Below, one piece after another: positions 32,685 through 40,136 of a stretch of 40,136 bases of DNA (positions are counted from its first letter, which is position 1; every line of letters starts with the position of its first letter). Location of the stretch: the NCBI RefSeq assembly GCF_009831575.1, contig NZ_WUUT01000004.1:1-40136 (forward strand), read 5' to 3'. The position numbers and the translations under genes were made by a program. This stretch comes from Halovenus carboxidivorans. Its GTDB lineage: Archaea; Halobacteriota; Halobacteria; Halobacteriales; Haloarculaceae. Under the pieces are notes generated by a model. That model worked only from the letters and a program-made list of their open reading frames with translations, searched no databases and was not told the origin of the DNA.

Positions 32685-33776
32685 ATGAGCAAACCCAGCC
32701 CGGATGTCTACGAGCAAGGCCGGGGAATGGACGCCCACAACCAGGCGATGCGGGAGATCCGCGGCCGCAACGACGAGAGCTATGATCCCCGCGAACCCAC
32801 CCGCGTCTGGCTCGACGAGGACAACACGCCGGACGGCGTCTACGACTCGCTGACGATCATCCTCAACACCGGCGGCTGTCGCTGGGCGCGCGCCGGCGGC
32901 TGTACGATGTGTGGCTACGTCGCCGAGAGCGTCGACGGCGGCACCGTCGCCCACGAGGACCTGATGCACCAGATCGAACGCTGTCTGGAGCACGAACGCG
33001 AGCACGCCGACGACATCTCCGACGGCGAGCAGGCCGGCCAGATCAAGATCTACACCTCCGGCTCCTTCCTCGACGAGCGCGAGGTCCCCGCCCAGACCCG
33101 GGAAGCCATCGCTTCCGAGTTCGCGGACCGCGACCGGATTGTCGTCGAGTCCCTGCCGGATTTCGTCGACCGCGAGAAGATCGAGGACTTCACCGACCGC
33201 GGTATCGAGACGGACATCGCCGTCGGGCTGGAAACCGCCACGGACCAGATCCGCCACGACTGCGTCAACAAGTACTTCGAGTTCTCGGAGTTCGAGCGCG
33301 CCGCGGTCGAGGCCCGAGCGGCCGGCGCGGGGATCAAAGCCTACCTGCTGATGAAGCCGCCCTTCCTCTCGGAGTCCGAAGCGATCGAGGACATGAAGCG
33401 GTCGATCCGGCGCTGTGCTGACGTCGAGGGGTGTCACACCGTCTCGATGAACCCGACCAACGTCCAGCAGTACACGATGGTCGAACAGCTGTATTTCGAC
33501 GACGGCTACCGCCCGCCGTGGCTGTGGTCGGTCGCGGAGGTGCTCGACTCGACAGCGAAGGAAGACGTGATCGTCGTCTCCGATCCGGTTGGCCACGGCA
33601 GCGACCGCGGCCCGCACAACTGCGGGGAGTGTGACGACCGCGTCCAGCGCGCGATCAAGGACTTCGACCTGCGTCAGGACCCCTCGGTCTTCGAGCAGGT
33701 CTCCTGCGAGTGCGAGCGCACGTGGGAGGAAGTCTGCGAACGCGAGCGGAGTTACTCGATGCCGCTGGTTCGGTAG
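32685..33776 (+). CDS. Archaeosine-type radical SAM protein (RaSEA-like)
   Basis: The 363-residue protein resembles RaSEA, the radical SAM enzyme that works with archaeosine synthase to finish archaeosine (G+) at tRNA position 15. The cluster region reads NTGGCRWARAGGCTMCGY, with the three cysteines in a CxxxxxxxCxxC arrangement instead of CxxxCxxC. IKIYTSGSFLDEREV, ESLPDFVD, VGLETATDQIR and KAYLLMKPPFLSE follow, as in the Elp3-like fold. The C terminus has further cysteines (NCGECDDRV, SCECERTW). The start at 32685 gives the normal length; it is divergent from the hydrolase gene. Confidence 0.88.
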   Translation: MSKPSPDVYEQGRGMDAHNQAMREIRGRNDESYDPREPTRVWLDEDNTPDGVYDSLTIILNTGGCRWARAGGCTMCGYVAESVDGGTVAHEDLMHQIERCLEHEREHADDISDGEQAGQIKIYTSGSFLDEREVPAQTREAIASEFADRDRIVVESLPDFVDREKIEDFTDRGIETDIAVGLETATDQIRHDCVNKYFEFSEFERAAVEARAAGAGIKAYLLMKPPFLSESEAIEDMKRSIRRCADVEGCHTVSMNPTNVQQYTMVEQLYFDDGYRPPWLWSVAEVLDSTAKEDVIVVSDPVGHGSDRGPHNCGECDDRVQRAIKDFDLRQDPSVFEQVSCECERTWEEVCERERSYSMPLVR

Positions 33777-33780
33777 CCGA

Positions 33781-34152
33781 TCACTCGACTCTCACGCCAC
33801 GAACCCACTCCGGCGGATCAACCCGGTAATACATAAAGAATACGCACCCGCGTACGAGTCCGGATGTAAACACTTTGTACACGGACAGAATCGGCTCCGG
33901 TGTCAACAGCAGGACGAAAACTGTCGGGACAAAACACAGCGACCACGATGGCGAACTCGACAGGTTCGCTGCACTGGTTCTACCACGCCGGGCGGCGTTT
34001 CCCCAGACAAGTATCTCAACGGCAACCGTGACGCCGATGGCGACCGCCAGCAGCGGCCGCACTCCGCCTCTGACGACATCCCAGGATACCGGGGCAATCC
34101 AGAACGCGTACAACGTCAGGGGTACGATACGCCTCCCGACCCGTCTCTCCAT
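33781..34152 (-). CDS. Small membrane protein of unknown function
   Basis: A 123-residue protein from the ATG at 34152, with three hydrophobic segments (IVPLTLYAFWIAPVSW, LLAVAIGVTVAVEILVWG and WSLCFVPTVFVLLLT). No family is recognised. It has no Arg-rich shadow pattern, and AT-rich sequence upstream (TTTATGCTTTTA on the minus strand) fits a promoter. A longer version from 34206 would add MVKFMLLHSDIWIYNYEN. It converges with the radical SAM gene, 4 bases between stop codons. Confidence 0.6.
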   Translation of the reverse strand: MERRVGRRIVPLTLYAFWIAPVSWDVVRGGVRPLLAVAIGVTVAVEILVWGNAARRGRTSAANLSSSPSWSLCFVPTVFVLLLTPEPILSVYKVFTSGLVRGCVFFMYYRVDPPEWVRGVRVE

Positions 34153-34273
34153 ATTTTCATAGTTATATATCCAAATATCTGAATGTAAAAGCATAAATTT
34201 TACCACTGGAAGCTCGTTCGCAGTGTCGGGTGGTTACGAATCCTTATCCCCGTTCCCGAGGAACCCACCGTAG

Positions 34274-35608
34274 ATGGCCGACGACGACCGCGTCTACTAC
34301 GTGATCAGCGACCTCCACATCGGCGGCGACGAGCAGTTAGAACAGGTCGACTTTCTCGACGAACTGCTCGCCTTCCTCGAGCGCCTCGCTGACACGGACG
34401 AGGACGCGGAACTGATCGTCAACGGCGACGCGTTCGGGCTGTGGGAGTTCACGACTATCGACGGCGTCGAGAAGTTCGACACGCTGGTGGAGAGCTACCC
34501 GGAACTGTTCGAGCAGTTTCGCGAGACCGGCCGCAACGTCGATATCACGCTGCTGCCGGGCAACCACGACCACGAACTCGCCGCCTACGACGCCTACGTC
34601 GACAGATTCGCCGAGTACAACGTGGACCTCGTTCAGGACCAGTCGATGCGCCGAACGCTCGACGAGCAGGCGATTCACTTCGAGCACGGCCACCAGCGGG
34701 ACCCGAACAACCGCATCGAGGACTGGGGTAACCCACACGCCTCACCGCTGGGGTATTACTACAACACGCTCGTGACGAGCCGAGCGGGCCAACTCTCGGA
34801 CCGCGGGCGGTACAACTGGCTGAAAGATGTCCAGGCCGTCACCCCGACCGAGCGGATGCCCGTCTGGCTGTTCTCGAAGTACTTCTACCGGGAGATGAAC
34901 CCGCTGATCCGGTACTCGCTGATCCCCTTCCTGCTTCTGTTCAACATCTCGCTGGTGCTCGCCGTCTTCGCCGGGTTGGATCTCGCCGGCGTCTGGTCGA
35001 CCCCCGTCGACGCGGTGACGGCGTTTCTCGGCCAGTTCGGCTCCGCCGGGGCCGCCGTGTGGGTGGTGCTCGTCCTCAACGTCACCGCGGTCGGACTGCT
35101 CGTCCTGATCGGGATCCCGCTGTATTTCATCCGTCGGGATATCCGGCAGACGATCGACCGCTTCGGCGTCTTCGAGACGGAACTGACCGTCGACGCCGCG
35201 TCGCCGTATATCGACGCCGCCGGGGAGGTGTTCGAGACCCATCCCGAGACGGGAGTCTTCTGCTACGGCCATACCCACCGCCCGCGGGTCAACGACGTCG
35301 ACGGCGGACTGATCGTCAACACCGGCACGTGGCTCAAACGGCTACACCGCCGGGACGGGATTATCGGGGTACTCCCCCCGGTGTTCTACCCCTCGTATCA
35401 ACTGCTGGTCGTGCGGATGGAGTCGGCCCCGGGCGAGGGTATCGTCGTCGAGTACGAAGAGATCAAGAAGCCGAGTCCGGCGACGGAAGAACTCACCCGG
35501 ACCGAGCGCATCCTGACCGTCGGTCGCGAACCGGAGTTCGACGTGCCCGAGCGTCGGATCGTCCGCCCTGACGGGACGGTTGCGAAACGGCCGGGTTCGG
35601 ACGGCTAG
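34274..35608 (+). CDS. Metallophosphoesterase with two membrane segments
   Basis: The 444-residue calcineurin-like phosphoesterase shows DLHIGG, NGDAFGLWE, GNHDHE and, far downstream, YGHTHRP, the full set of two-metal ligands. Between the third and last motifs is a long insert with two hydrophobic helices (YSLIPFLLLFNISLVLAVFAG and VWVVLVLNVTAVGLLVLIGI). The insert suggests membrane anchoring with the active site assembled around it. The fold recalls UDP-diacylglucosamine hydrolases, but haloarchaea lack lipid A, so the substrate is unknown. Its TAG stop shares CTAG with the stop of convergent purQ. Confidence 0.87.
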   Translation: MADDDRVYYVISDLHIGGDEQLEQVDFLDELLAFLERLADTDEDAELIVNGDAFGLWEFTTIDGVEKFDTLVESYPELFEQFRETGRNVDITLLPGNHDHELAAYDAYVDRFAEYNVDLVQDQSMRRTLDEQAIHFEHGHQRDPNNRIEDWGNPHASPLGYYYNTLVTSRAGQLSDRGRYNWLKDVQAVTPTERMPVWLFSKYFYREMNPLIRYSLIPFLLLFNISLVLAVFAGLDLAGVWSTPVDAVTAFLGQFGSAGAAVWVVLVLNVTAVGLLVLIGIPLYFIRRDIRQTIDRFGVFETELTVDAASPYIDAAGEVFETHPETGVFCYGHTHRPRVNDVDGGLIVNTGTWLKRLHRRDGIIGVLPPVFYPSYQLLVVRMESAPGEGIVVEYEEIKKPSPATEELTRTERILTVGREPEFDVPERRIVRPDGTVAKRPGSDG

Positions 35609-36285
35609 CTCTCGGCGAAGCCGGTGAGGACGCCGCGGCCGTCAGTGCTGCCGAGTTCCGGCAGCGACACTCGCTCGGGATGGGGCATCATCACCGCGAC
35701 GTGGTCGTCCTCGCCGGTGACCCCCGCGACGTTGTGTTTCGACCCGTTCGGATTGGTATCTGCGGTCACGTTGCCGTCCCCGTCGCAGTACCGGAAGAGG
35801 ATCCGATCGTCCTCCTCCAGTTCTTCGAGGCGCTCGTCTTCGATCTCGAAGCGGCCCTCGCCGTGGGCGATCGGAAACTCCACGACTTCCCCCTCCTCGT
35901 AGGCCCGTGTCCAGGGCGTATCGGCGTTTTCGACACGCAGATAGACGTGTTCGCACTGGAACCGGGCGCTCTCGTTGGTCGTGAACGCGCCGGGGGTCAG
36001 CGCCGACTCACAGCCGATCTGTGCGCCGTTGCAGATGCCGAGCACCGGCGTCTCCTCCTCGGCCAGTTCGCGGACCTCGTCCATGATCGGCGAGCGGGCG
36101 GCCATCGCGCCCGCCCGGAGATAATCGCCGTAGGAGAAGCCACCGGGAAGGACGACGCCGCTGGTCTCCGCGGGCAGGCCGTCCTCGTGCCAGACGAGTT
36201 CCGCGTCGACGCCCATCGCGGTGAGCGCCTGTACCGTGTCGCGGTCACAGTTGCTCCCGCCGAACTGAATTACTGCGACAGTCAT
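35605..36285 (-). CDS. purQ: FGAM synthase glutaminase subunit
   Basis: PurQ (226 residues) releases ammonia from glutamine for the fourth step of purine synthesis. It is a class I glutamine amidotransferase: nucleophile Cys85 in VLGICNGAQIG, and the His/Glu pair in MMPHPERVSLPE near the end. IQFGGSNCDRD opens the protein and LPGGFSYGDYLRAGA follows. It overlaps purS by ATGA and works with PurL, whose gene is not in the window. Confidence 0.97.
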   Translation of the reverse strand: MTVAVIQFGGSNCDRDTVQALTAMGVDAELVWHEDGLPAETSGVVLPGGFSYGDYLRAGAMAARSPIMDEVRELAEEETPVLGICNGAQIGCESALTPGAFTTNESARFQCEHVYLRVENADTPWTRAYEEGEVVEFPIAHGEGRFEIEDERLEELEEDDRILFRYCDGDGNVTADTNPNGSKHNVAGVTGEDDHVAVMMPHPERVSLPELGSTDGRGVLTGFAES

Positions 36286-36533
36286 TGTTCGTCGATAGTG
36301 ATCTCGTAATCGTGTAGCGTCGGGTTGGCGAGCAACCGCTCGGTCATCTCCGTCACCCGATCCTCCGCGTCCTCGCGGTCCTCGGCGTCGAGATCGATCT
36401 CGAACTGGTCGGCCGAGCGGAGGTCCTCGAGCTCGAAGCCGAGCCGTTCGAGCGAACGCTGGGTCGTCTCGGCCTCCGGATCGAGGACCCCCGATTTCAG
36501 CCGGACGGTCACCGTCGCGGTGTAGGCTGTCAT
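36282..36533 (-). CDS. purS: FGAM synthase structural subunit
   Basis: The 83-residue PurS bridges PurL and PurQ. TATVTVRLKSGVLDPEAETTQRSLERLGF is the family signature and a C-terminal strand LLANPTLHDYEITIDE completes the fold. Its stop overlaps the purQ start (ATGA). The start at 36533 is preceded by AT-poor sequence and a longer reading is a shadow. Confidence 0.95.
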   Translation of the reverse strand: MTAYTATVTVRLKSGVLDPEAETTQRSLERLGFELEDLRSADQFEIDLDAEDREDAEDRVTEMTERLLANPTLHDYEITIDEQ

Positions 36534-36588
36534 TGTTTGCTCTGCGGGTGGGCACCTCGAAAACGCTTGTGGTTTGGGGGTGCCCGGG

Positions 36589-37008
36589 TCACGACGAGTC
36601 CGGAGCCCAGCCCTCGATCCCATCGCTTCGGAGAACGTGTACAGCTATCCTCAGAACGCCGAACAGGCCGATCCCGATCCCGACGTTCGACGCGAGTGCT
36701 GCCGGTACCGGCCCGACACCGATCAGGACGATGACAGCGAACAGAATCGGCACGATGGCGGTTACCCGCCCGAGGACTCCGATGTCGCCCCACCACTCGT
36801 CGACCCGCGTTCCGACGCCGGTGTGTGCGATCAGTCCCGAGAACACCGCACCGGAACAGAGGCCTATCGCCACCGCCGGGAGCGACGACAGCGAGAGCAA
36901 CTGCGGCCGGAGTCCGAGGAGCAACGAATAGGAGACGACGGCCACGACATCCCCCCACGTCGGAGGCCGATCCGGAAGATGCCCCTCGATACCGAACCAG
37001 TTTCTCAT
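36589..37008 (-). CDS. Membrane protein of unknown function
   Basis: The 139-residue protein has four hydrophobic stretches (VVAVVSYSLLLGL, LPAVAIGLCSGAVFSGLIAH, VTAIVPILFAVIVLIGVG and LASNVGIGIGLFGVLRIAVHVL). No family is recognised. It lies 55 bases upstream of purS on the same strand and could be co-transcribed, but a link to purine synthesis is not implied by the sequence. Confidence 0.7.
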   Translation of the reverse strand: MRNWFGIEGHLPDRPPTWGDVVAVVSYSLLLGLRPQLLSLSSLPAVAIGLCSGAVFSGLIAHTGVGTRVDEWWGDIGVLGRVTAIVPILFAVIVLIGVGPVPAALASNVGIGIGLFGVLRIAVHVLRSDGIEGWAPDSS

Positions 37009-37122
37009 AATTTATTCTGTCCCCTTTCAGAAATAATATTTCTGGCGGTCTCGAATGCCGTCCCACGCGACACGGCCGCCGCGGGTCGCAACCGACAACA
37101 CGCGACGGCCCGAATAGTCGGT

Positions 37123-37965
37123 ATGAACGAACCGTCGAGTCCCCTGCCGCCGGGCACGGAGATCGGTCGCACCGCGCTCCGGGTGGCAGACCGCACCGCC
37201 GTCGTAGAGTTCTACCGCGAGGTCGTCGGGCTTGATCCTCTCCGTGAATCCGACAGCCGGACCGTCTTGGGTGTCGACGGGGAGCCGTTACTCGTCCTGA
37301 CCGAAGGCGAGGACTCCTCGCCCAGAGCGAGCGACACTACCGGACTGTTCCACAACGCCGTCCGGGTGCCGACGCGGGCGGCGCTGGGGGCGGCGCTCCG
37401 CCGAGTCCGCGAGCGGTGGCGGCTGGACGGGGCCTCGGATCACGGCGTCAGCGAAGCCCTGTATCTCACCGACCCGGAGGGAAACGGCGTCGAAATCTAC
37501 CGGGACCGCCCCCGGGAGGAGTGGCCCCGAACCGACGACGGAGGCGTCGAGATGGGCACGTATCCGCTGGCGCTCGAGGACGTTGCGGCCGACGACGACG
37601 GGAGCGACGCGGCCCCTCCCGGAACCGATATCGGCCACGTCCACCTCGAAGTCTCCTCGCTTGAGGCGGTGGATTCCTTTTACACCGAGACGCTGGGCTT
37701 CGAGGTGCAGGCGCAGATGGCCGACGCCCGGTTTCTCGGGGCGGGCGGCTACCACCACCACATCGGCGCGAACACCTGGAACCGCAGGACGGAGCCCGCT
37801 GAGGGGCTCGGGATCGACTACGTCGAGGTCGTCGTCCCCGACGGAGATGCGTTCGATACGCTCCGAGACCGCCTCGACAGTGCTCAGCACTCGGTGACGG
37901 AGACGCCCGAGGGAATCTCGGTGAGGGACCCGGACGGGATCGAGATTCGCGTCCGGGTGACCTGA
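37123..37965 (+). CDS. Two-domain VOC-family (CatE-like) protein
   Basis: A 280-residue protein with two vicinal-oxygen-chelate halves. The first (about 10-135) has LRVADRTAVVEFYREVVGLDPL and LYLTDPEGNGVEIYRDRP. The second (160-280) has IGHVHLEVSSLEAVDSFYTETLGFEV, GGYHHHIGANTWN and VRDPDGIEIRVRV, with the His-x-His and Glu metal ligands. The GYHHHIGANTW phrase is typical of CatE-type ring-cleaving or related dioxygenases. The real substrate is unknown. The start at 37123 gives the normal length. Confidence 0.85.
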   Translation: MNEPSSPLPPGTEIGRTALRVADRTAVVEFYREVVGLDPLRESDSRTVLGVDGEPLLVLTEGEDSSPRASDTTGLFHNAVRVPTRAALGAALRRVRERWRLDGASDHGVSEALYLTDPEGNGVEIYRDRPREEWPRTDDGGVEMGTYPLALEDVAADDDGSDAAPPGTDIGHVHLEVSSLEAVDSFYTETLGFEVQAQMADARFLGAGGYHHHIGANTWNRRTEPAEGLGIDYVEVVVPDGDAFDTLRDRLDSAQHSVTETPEGISVRDPDGIEIRVRVT

Positions 37966-38048
37966 GTTCGGGTCAGCTGTCGAAACGAAAGCTTATCGGC
38001 CCCTACTACACTCACTACGAGTATGACCCCCGTTGTGAGGTGGTTCAG

Positions 38049-39014
38049 ATGACCCGGGAGTTCACCGAGATCACCGTCGTCGGCGAGGACGACACCGGGC
38101 TCATCGCGAACGTCACGACGCTTCTGTTCGAGCGGAGTATCAACATCGAGGATCTGGATCAGGCGGTCCGTGACGGCGTCTTCCGGATGACGATGCGGGT
38201 CGATACCGCCGAGATGGTCTGCACCCAGGAGAAACTCCGGGAGGATCTCCACGACCTCGGGGACGAACTCGGCGTCGACGTGCAGGTCCGGTTTCCGGCC
38301 GACCGGGAGACCCAGCAGATCGCTGTCCTCGTCACCAAGGAGTCACACTGTCTCGAAGCGATCTTCGAGGCCTGGGCCAGCGGCGACCTCGGCGCGGACG
38401 TCAGCGTCGTCATCGGAAACCACAGCGATCTGGAACCGCTCGCAGAGAAGTACGACGTTCCGTTCCACGACATCGGAGACGAGAACGGCAACCCCGACGA
38501 GGAGCAGTTGCTCGACCTGCTCGGTGAGTACGACGCCGACCTGATCGTGCTGGCGCGGTACATGCGGATCCTCAGCCCCGATGTCGTCTTCCGTTACGAG
38601 AACCGCATCATCAACGTCCACCCCTCTCTGCTCCCCGCCTTCCCCGGTGCCGAGGCGTATCTACAGGCGCTCGAAGAGGGCGTCCGGATCGCCGGCGTGA
38701 CCGCACACTACGTGACGACCGACCTCGACCAGGGACCGATCATCACACAGCGGGCGTTCAACGTCCCCCCGGACGCCGAAGTCGAGGATCTCGAACGCCT
38801 CGGCCAACCGCTCGAAGCGGACGCGCTGCTCGAAGCGATCGATCTGCACCTGAACGACGATATCACCGTCCATCGCGGGCGGACGCAACTGCGAGAGAGC
38901 GCCGACGACGACGTGCAGCTCGGGTCGCCGCCGGAACTGGACGACCTCAACCCGGATCGGCCGCTGGACGGGCTCGGAGAAATCGTCGCCAACGAGCGAG
39001 AAGCCGACGACTGA
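38049..39014 (+). CDS. purU: Formyltetrahydrofolate deformylase
   Basis: PurU (321 residues) hydrolyses 10-formyl-THF to formate and THF. The N-terminal ACT domain (about 5-80) reads TEITVVGEDDTGLIANVTTLLFERSINIEDL. The hydrolase domain has LVTKESHCLEAI, VIGNHSDLEPLA, DLIVLARYMRILS, INVHPSLLPAFPGA and GVTAHYVTTDLDQGPII, holding the Asn/His/Asp of the active site. About 40 acidic residues extend beyond the usual end. GAGGTGG before the ATG at 38049 supports this start over GTG at 38040. Confidence 0.93.
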   Translation: MTREFTEITVVGEDDTGLIANVTTLLFERSINIEDLDQAVRDGVFRMTMRVDTAEMVCTQEKLREDLHDLGDELGVDVQVRFPADRETQQIAVLVTKESHCLEAIFEAWASGDLGADVSVVIGNHSDLEPLAEKYDVPFHDIGDENGNPDEEQLLDLLGEYDADLIVLARYMRILSPDVVFRYENRIINVHPSLLPAFPGAEAYLQALEEGVRIAGVTAHYVTTDLDQGPIITQRAFNVPPDAEVEDLERLGQPLEADALLEAIDLHLNDDITVHRGRTQLRESADDDVQLGSPPELDDLNPDRPLDGLGEIVANEREADD

Positions 39015-39160
39015 TCGCTACTCCGCCGGCGGAACCGGGTCTTCTCAGATCCCCTTTTGCCCGCCGAGGAGTGTATGGAATTTGGTATATTCGCTGAACT
39101 GATGAGCTCGATCGATATCCTGTTTCGAGGCTTTTTAACCCATCGACCGCATGTATTCGG

Positions 39161-39175
39161 ATACACTAAGTGTAT
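39161..39175. promoter_or_regulatory. Dyad ATACACT-A-AGTGTAT
   Basis: Two perfect 7-base arms flank one base, with partial extension (GG on the left, CC on the right after one extra T). It lies 102 bases upstream of the GTG/ATG start region at 39277 and has operator-like form. Confidence 0.45.
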
Positions 39176-39207
39176 TCCGGGACTGACGCCAGACCCTACT
39201 TGAAGCA

Positions 39208-39223
39208 ACCAGTATATACTGGT
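39208..39223. promoter_or_regulatory. Perfect 16-bp palindrome with central TATATA
   Basis: ACCAGTATATACTGGT is self-complementary over all 16 bases and its centre reads like a TATA box, 54 bases before the ATG at 39277. A dimeric regulator bound here would block or help basal factors directly. Confidence 0.5.
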
Positions 39224-39276
39224 CCCATTGCTATGCTGATAGGCCGGTATACTCGAACTAAGAGGCGACAGAGCGG

Positions 39277-39453
39277 ATGTCAGAGCCCGAGACACGATCA
39301 GGAGGCCGATCTCGATCCATGAAAGAGTACGAGTTCACGTGTTCCGCGTGTGGGCAACAGATCGATGTAAACGAGACGATGCGGGACGCCATCAAGAGCA
39401 ACGGCTGTCCAGTCTGTGCGACCGCAGTCGACGAAAGCGAGTTCTCGGAGTGA
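39277..39453 (+). CDS. Small zinc-ribbon protein (DUF7560-like)
   Basis: A 58-residue protein with two CxxC pairs: TCSACGQQIDVNETMRDAI and GCPVCATAV, a rubredoxin-like knuckle arrangement common in tiny haloarchaeal proteins. Starting at ATG 39319 the protein would be 44 residues (MKEYEFTC...), the commoner length; ATG at 39277 adds the basic MSEPETRSGGRSRS. It probably binds zinc and another protein or nucleic acid. The family assignment is from memory. Confidence 0.7.
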   Translation: MSEPETRSGGRSRSMKEYEFTCSACGQQIDVNETMRDAIKSNGCPVCATAVDESEFSE

Positions 39454-39468
39454 GTTCCGACTGTCCGC

Positions 39469-39927
39469 TCAGAAATCGCGGTCGACTTCGGTTCGGCGGC
39501 CGGTCAACTCCTCCGGTTCGAGTCGATACAGTTTGATGTCGAGTTCGTCCTTTCCGGCACCCCAGATCTCGAACAGCGGGCGCCGGGCCTCGCCGTACTG
39601 TTCGATCTCTTCGACAGACATCTCGTCGGGTTCGATCTGTTCGAGTGTTCCGGTCGCGAGGACACTCCGGTACCGGGTCTGTGGCTCGTTTTCGTCGTAG
39701 ATGACCAGTCGCGCCTGGGGCTCGGAGGAGAGGAACCGCCGCTTGTCGCTGTCCGGGGTCGAAACCAGCCGCATATAGAACGCACGCGTCTCGGCGTCGT
39801 ACCCGTAGGAGATCGGAATCGAGTACGGCTCGTTGTCGCGGGCGAGGGCGAGGACACCCGTTTCCGCCCCGCTGAGAAACTCGTCGATCTCCGTCGCCGA
39901 CATCTCTGTTTCCTGGGCTAGACTCAT
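39469..39927 (-). CDS. Pyridoxamine 5'-phosphate oxidase-family protein
   Basis: The 152-residue protein is a flavin-binding split barrel. TGVLALARDNEPYSIPISYGYDAETRAFYMRL is the typical opening strand pair, with RRFLSSEPQARLVIYDENE and YRSVLATGTLEQIEPDE following. The stand-alone size suggests an FMN- or F420-dependent oxidoreductase of unknown substrate and not true PdxH. It ends 15 bases from the stop of the zinc-ribbon gene, convergently. Confidence 0.87.
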   Translation of the reverse strand: MSLAQETEMSATEIDEFLSGAETGVLALARDNEPYSIPISYGYDAETRAFYMRLVSTPDSDKRRFLSSEPQARLVIYDENEPQTRYRSVLATGTLEQIEPDEMSVEEIEQYGEARRPLFEIWGAGKDELDIKLYRLEPEELTGRRTEVDRDF

Positions 39928-39986
39928 TGTTCCTTCGTCATGGACATGTGTTTTCGGGGCCTTAAGCTATTTCATGAGCGGCCGGC

Positions 39987-40136
39987 TCACGGTCGCTCCG
40001 TTTCGAGCGCGTCGTCGAGGAGTTTTCGCTGTGCGGTCATCAGATGCTCCGTGAACGTCGACTGCGCGATTCCGAGTTCCTCGGCAATCTCGGTCGCGTT
40101 CGCCCGTTTCGGCCGCTCGAAGTATCCCATCTCGTA
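39987..40136 (-). CDS. C-terminus of an HTH-10 (bacterio-opsin activator-like) regulator, cut by the window edge
   Basis: The last 49 residues of a minus-strand gene are visible: YEMGYFERPKRANATEIAEELG then IAQSTFTEHLMTAQRKLLDDAL and a short tail. This matches the C-terminal HTH of haloarchaeal bacterio-opsin activator-like regulators. The sensory N-terminal part lies right of the window. Confidence 0.85.
   Translation of the reverse strand, partial: YEMGYFERPKRANATEIAEELGIAQSTFTEHLMTAQRKLLDDALETERP

Larger units (their letters stand above)
39015..39276. other. Intergenic region with dyads before the zinc-ribbon gene
   Basis: A TTTTTAA box (39133-39139) and two palindromes are found (see separate entries). 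No gene is present on either strand. The layout suggests regulated transcription of the downstream mini-protein. Confidence 0.45.

Noticed and set aside
32682-33617. Minus-strand frame of 311 codons
   Set aside because: Antisense shadow of the radical SAM gene.

Overview
The window looks like a haloarchaeal chromosome. The core genes are GC-rich and encode very acidic proteins. There is a Tat-type lipoprotein, an archaeal EF-1alpha next to ribosomal protein uS10, an archaeosine-type radical SAM enzyme, a short haloarchaeal zinc-ribbon protein, a bacterio-opsin-activator-type HTH (cut by the right edge), and a tRNA-Ala gene without an encoded CCA. Genus cannot be told from the sequence alone.

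From left to right: (1) 1-3671 is the right end of an integrated element. It is AT-richer and carries an Orc1/Cdc6-like ATPase without a winged-helix domain, then a two-gene operon of a PAN/Cdc48-like AAA ATPase and a DUF6414-like protein. It stops at a 43-nt remnant of the 3' half of a tRNA-Thr(GGT), the expected footprint of integration into that tRNA; the intact tRNA and any integrase would lie left of the window. (2) 3672-10.1 kb is core: a CBS-pair protein, an MscS channel, a four-gene 2-oxoacid dehydrogenase operon (E1alpha, E1beta, free-standing lipoyl protein, E2 core), a small membrane protein and a Tat lipoprotein. (3) About 10.1-10.5 kb is a non-coding stretch with several decayed tRNA T-arm-like (att-like) sequences.

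(4) 10510-24330 is a complete integrated island of about 13.8 kb, bounded by exact 34-bp direct repeats. The right copy is the 3' end of an intact tRNA-Ala(CGC) gene (24298-24369, minus); the left copy sits directly before a tyrosine integrase. Cargo: two unrecognised minus-strand genes, a two-TM coiled-coil protein, a coiled-coil/zinc-finger protein, then a tightly coupled type I restriction-modification operon hsdM-hsdS-hsdR plus a YgjP-type metallopeptidase. All three junctions in that operon have an 8-nt overlap. The right part of the island (21.9-24.3 kb) is gene-poor and holds a tandem repeat, hairpins and one hypothetical gene.

(5) 24.4-40.1 kb is core again: rpsJ, tuf, homoserine dehydrogenase with an ACT-domain partner, a coiled-coil protein, an MBL-fold hydrolase, a YlbF-like protein, hisD, an alpha/beta hydrolase, the RaSEA-like enzyme, a metallophosphoesterase with two membrane segments, purQ-purS, membrane and VOC proteins, purU, a zinc-ribbon mini-protein, a flavin-binding split-barrel protein, and a truncated HTH regulator. 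Purine/one-carbon metabolism (purS, purQ, purU) and aspartate-family amino acid synthesis are the recognisable metabolic themes.

The best candidates for something undescribed are the AAA-ATPase/DUF6414 pair at the end of the tRNA-Thr element and the four unknown genes between the integrase and the type I RM operon in the tRNA-Ala island.
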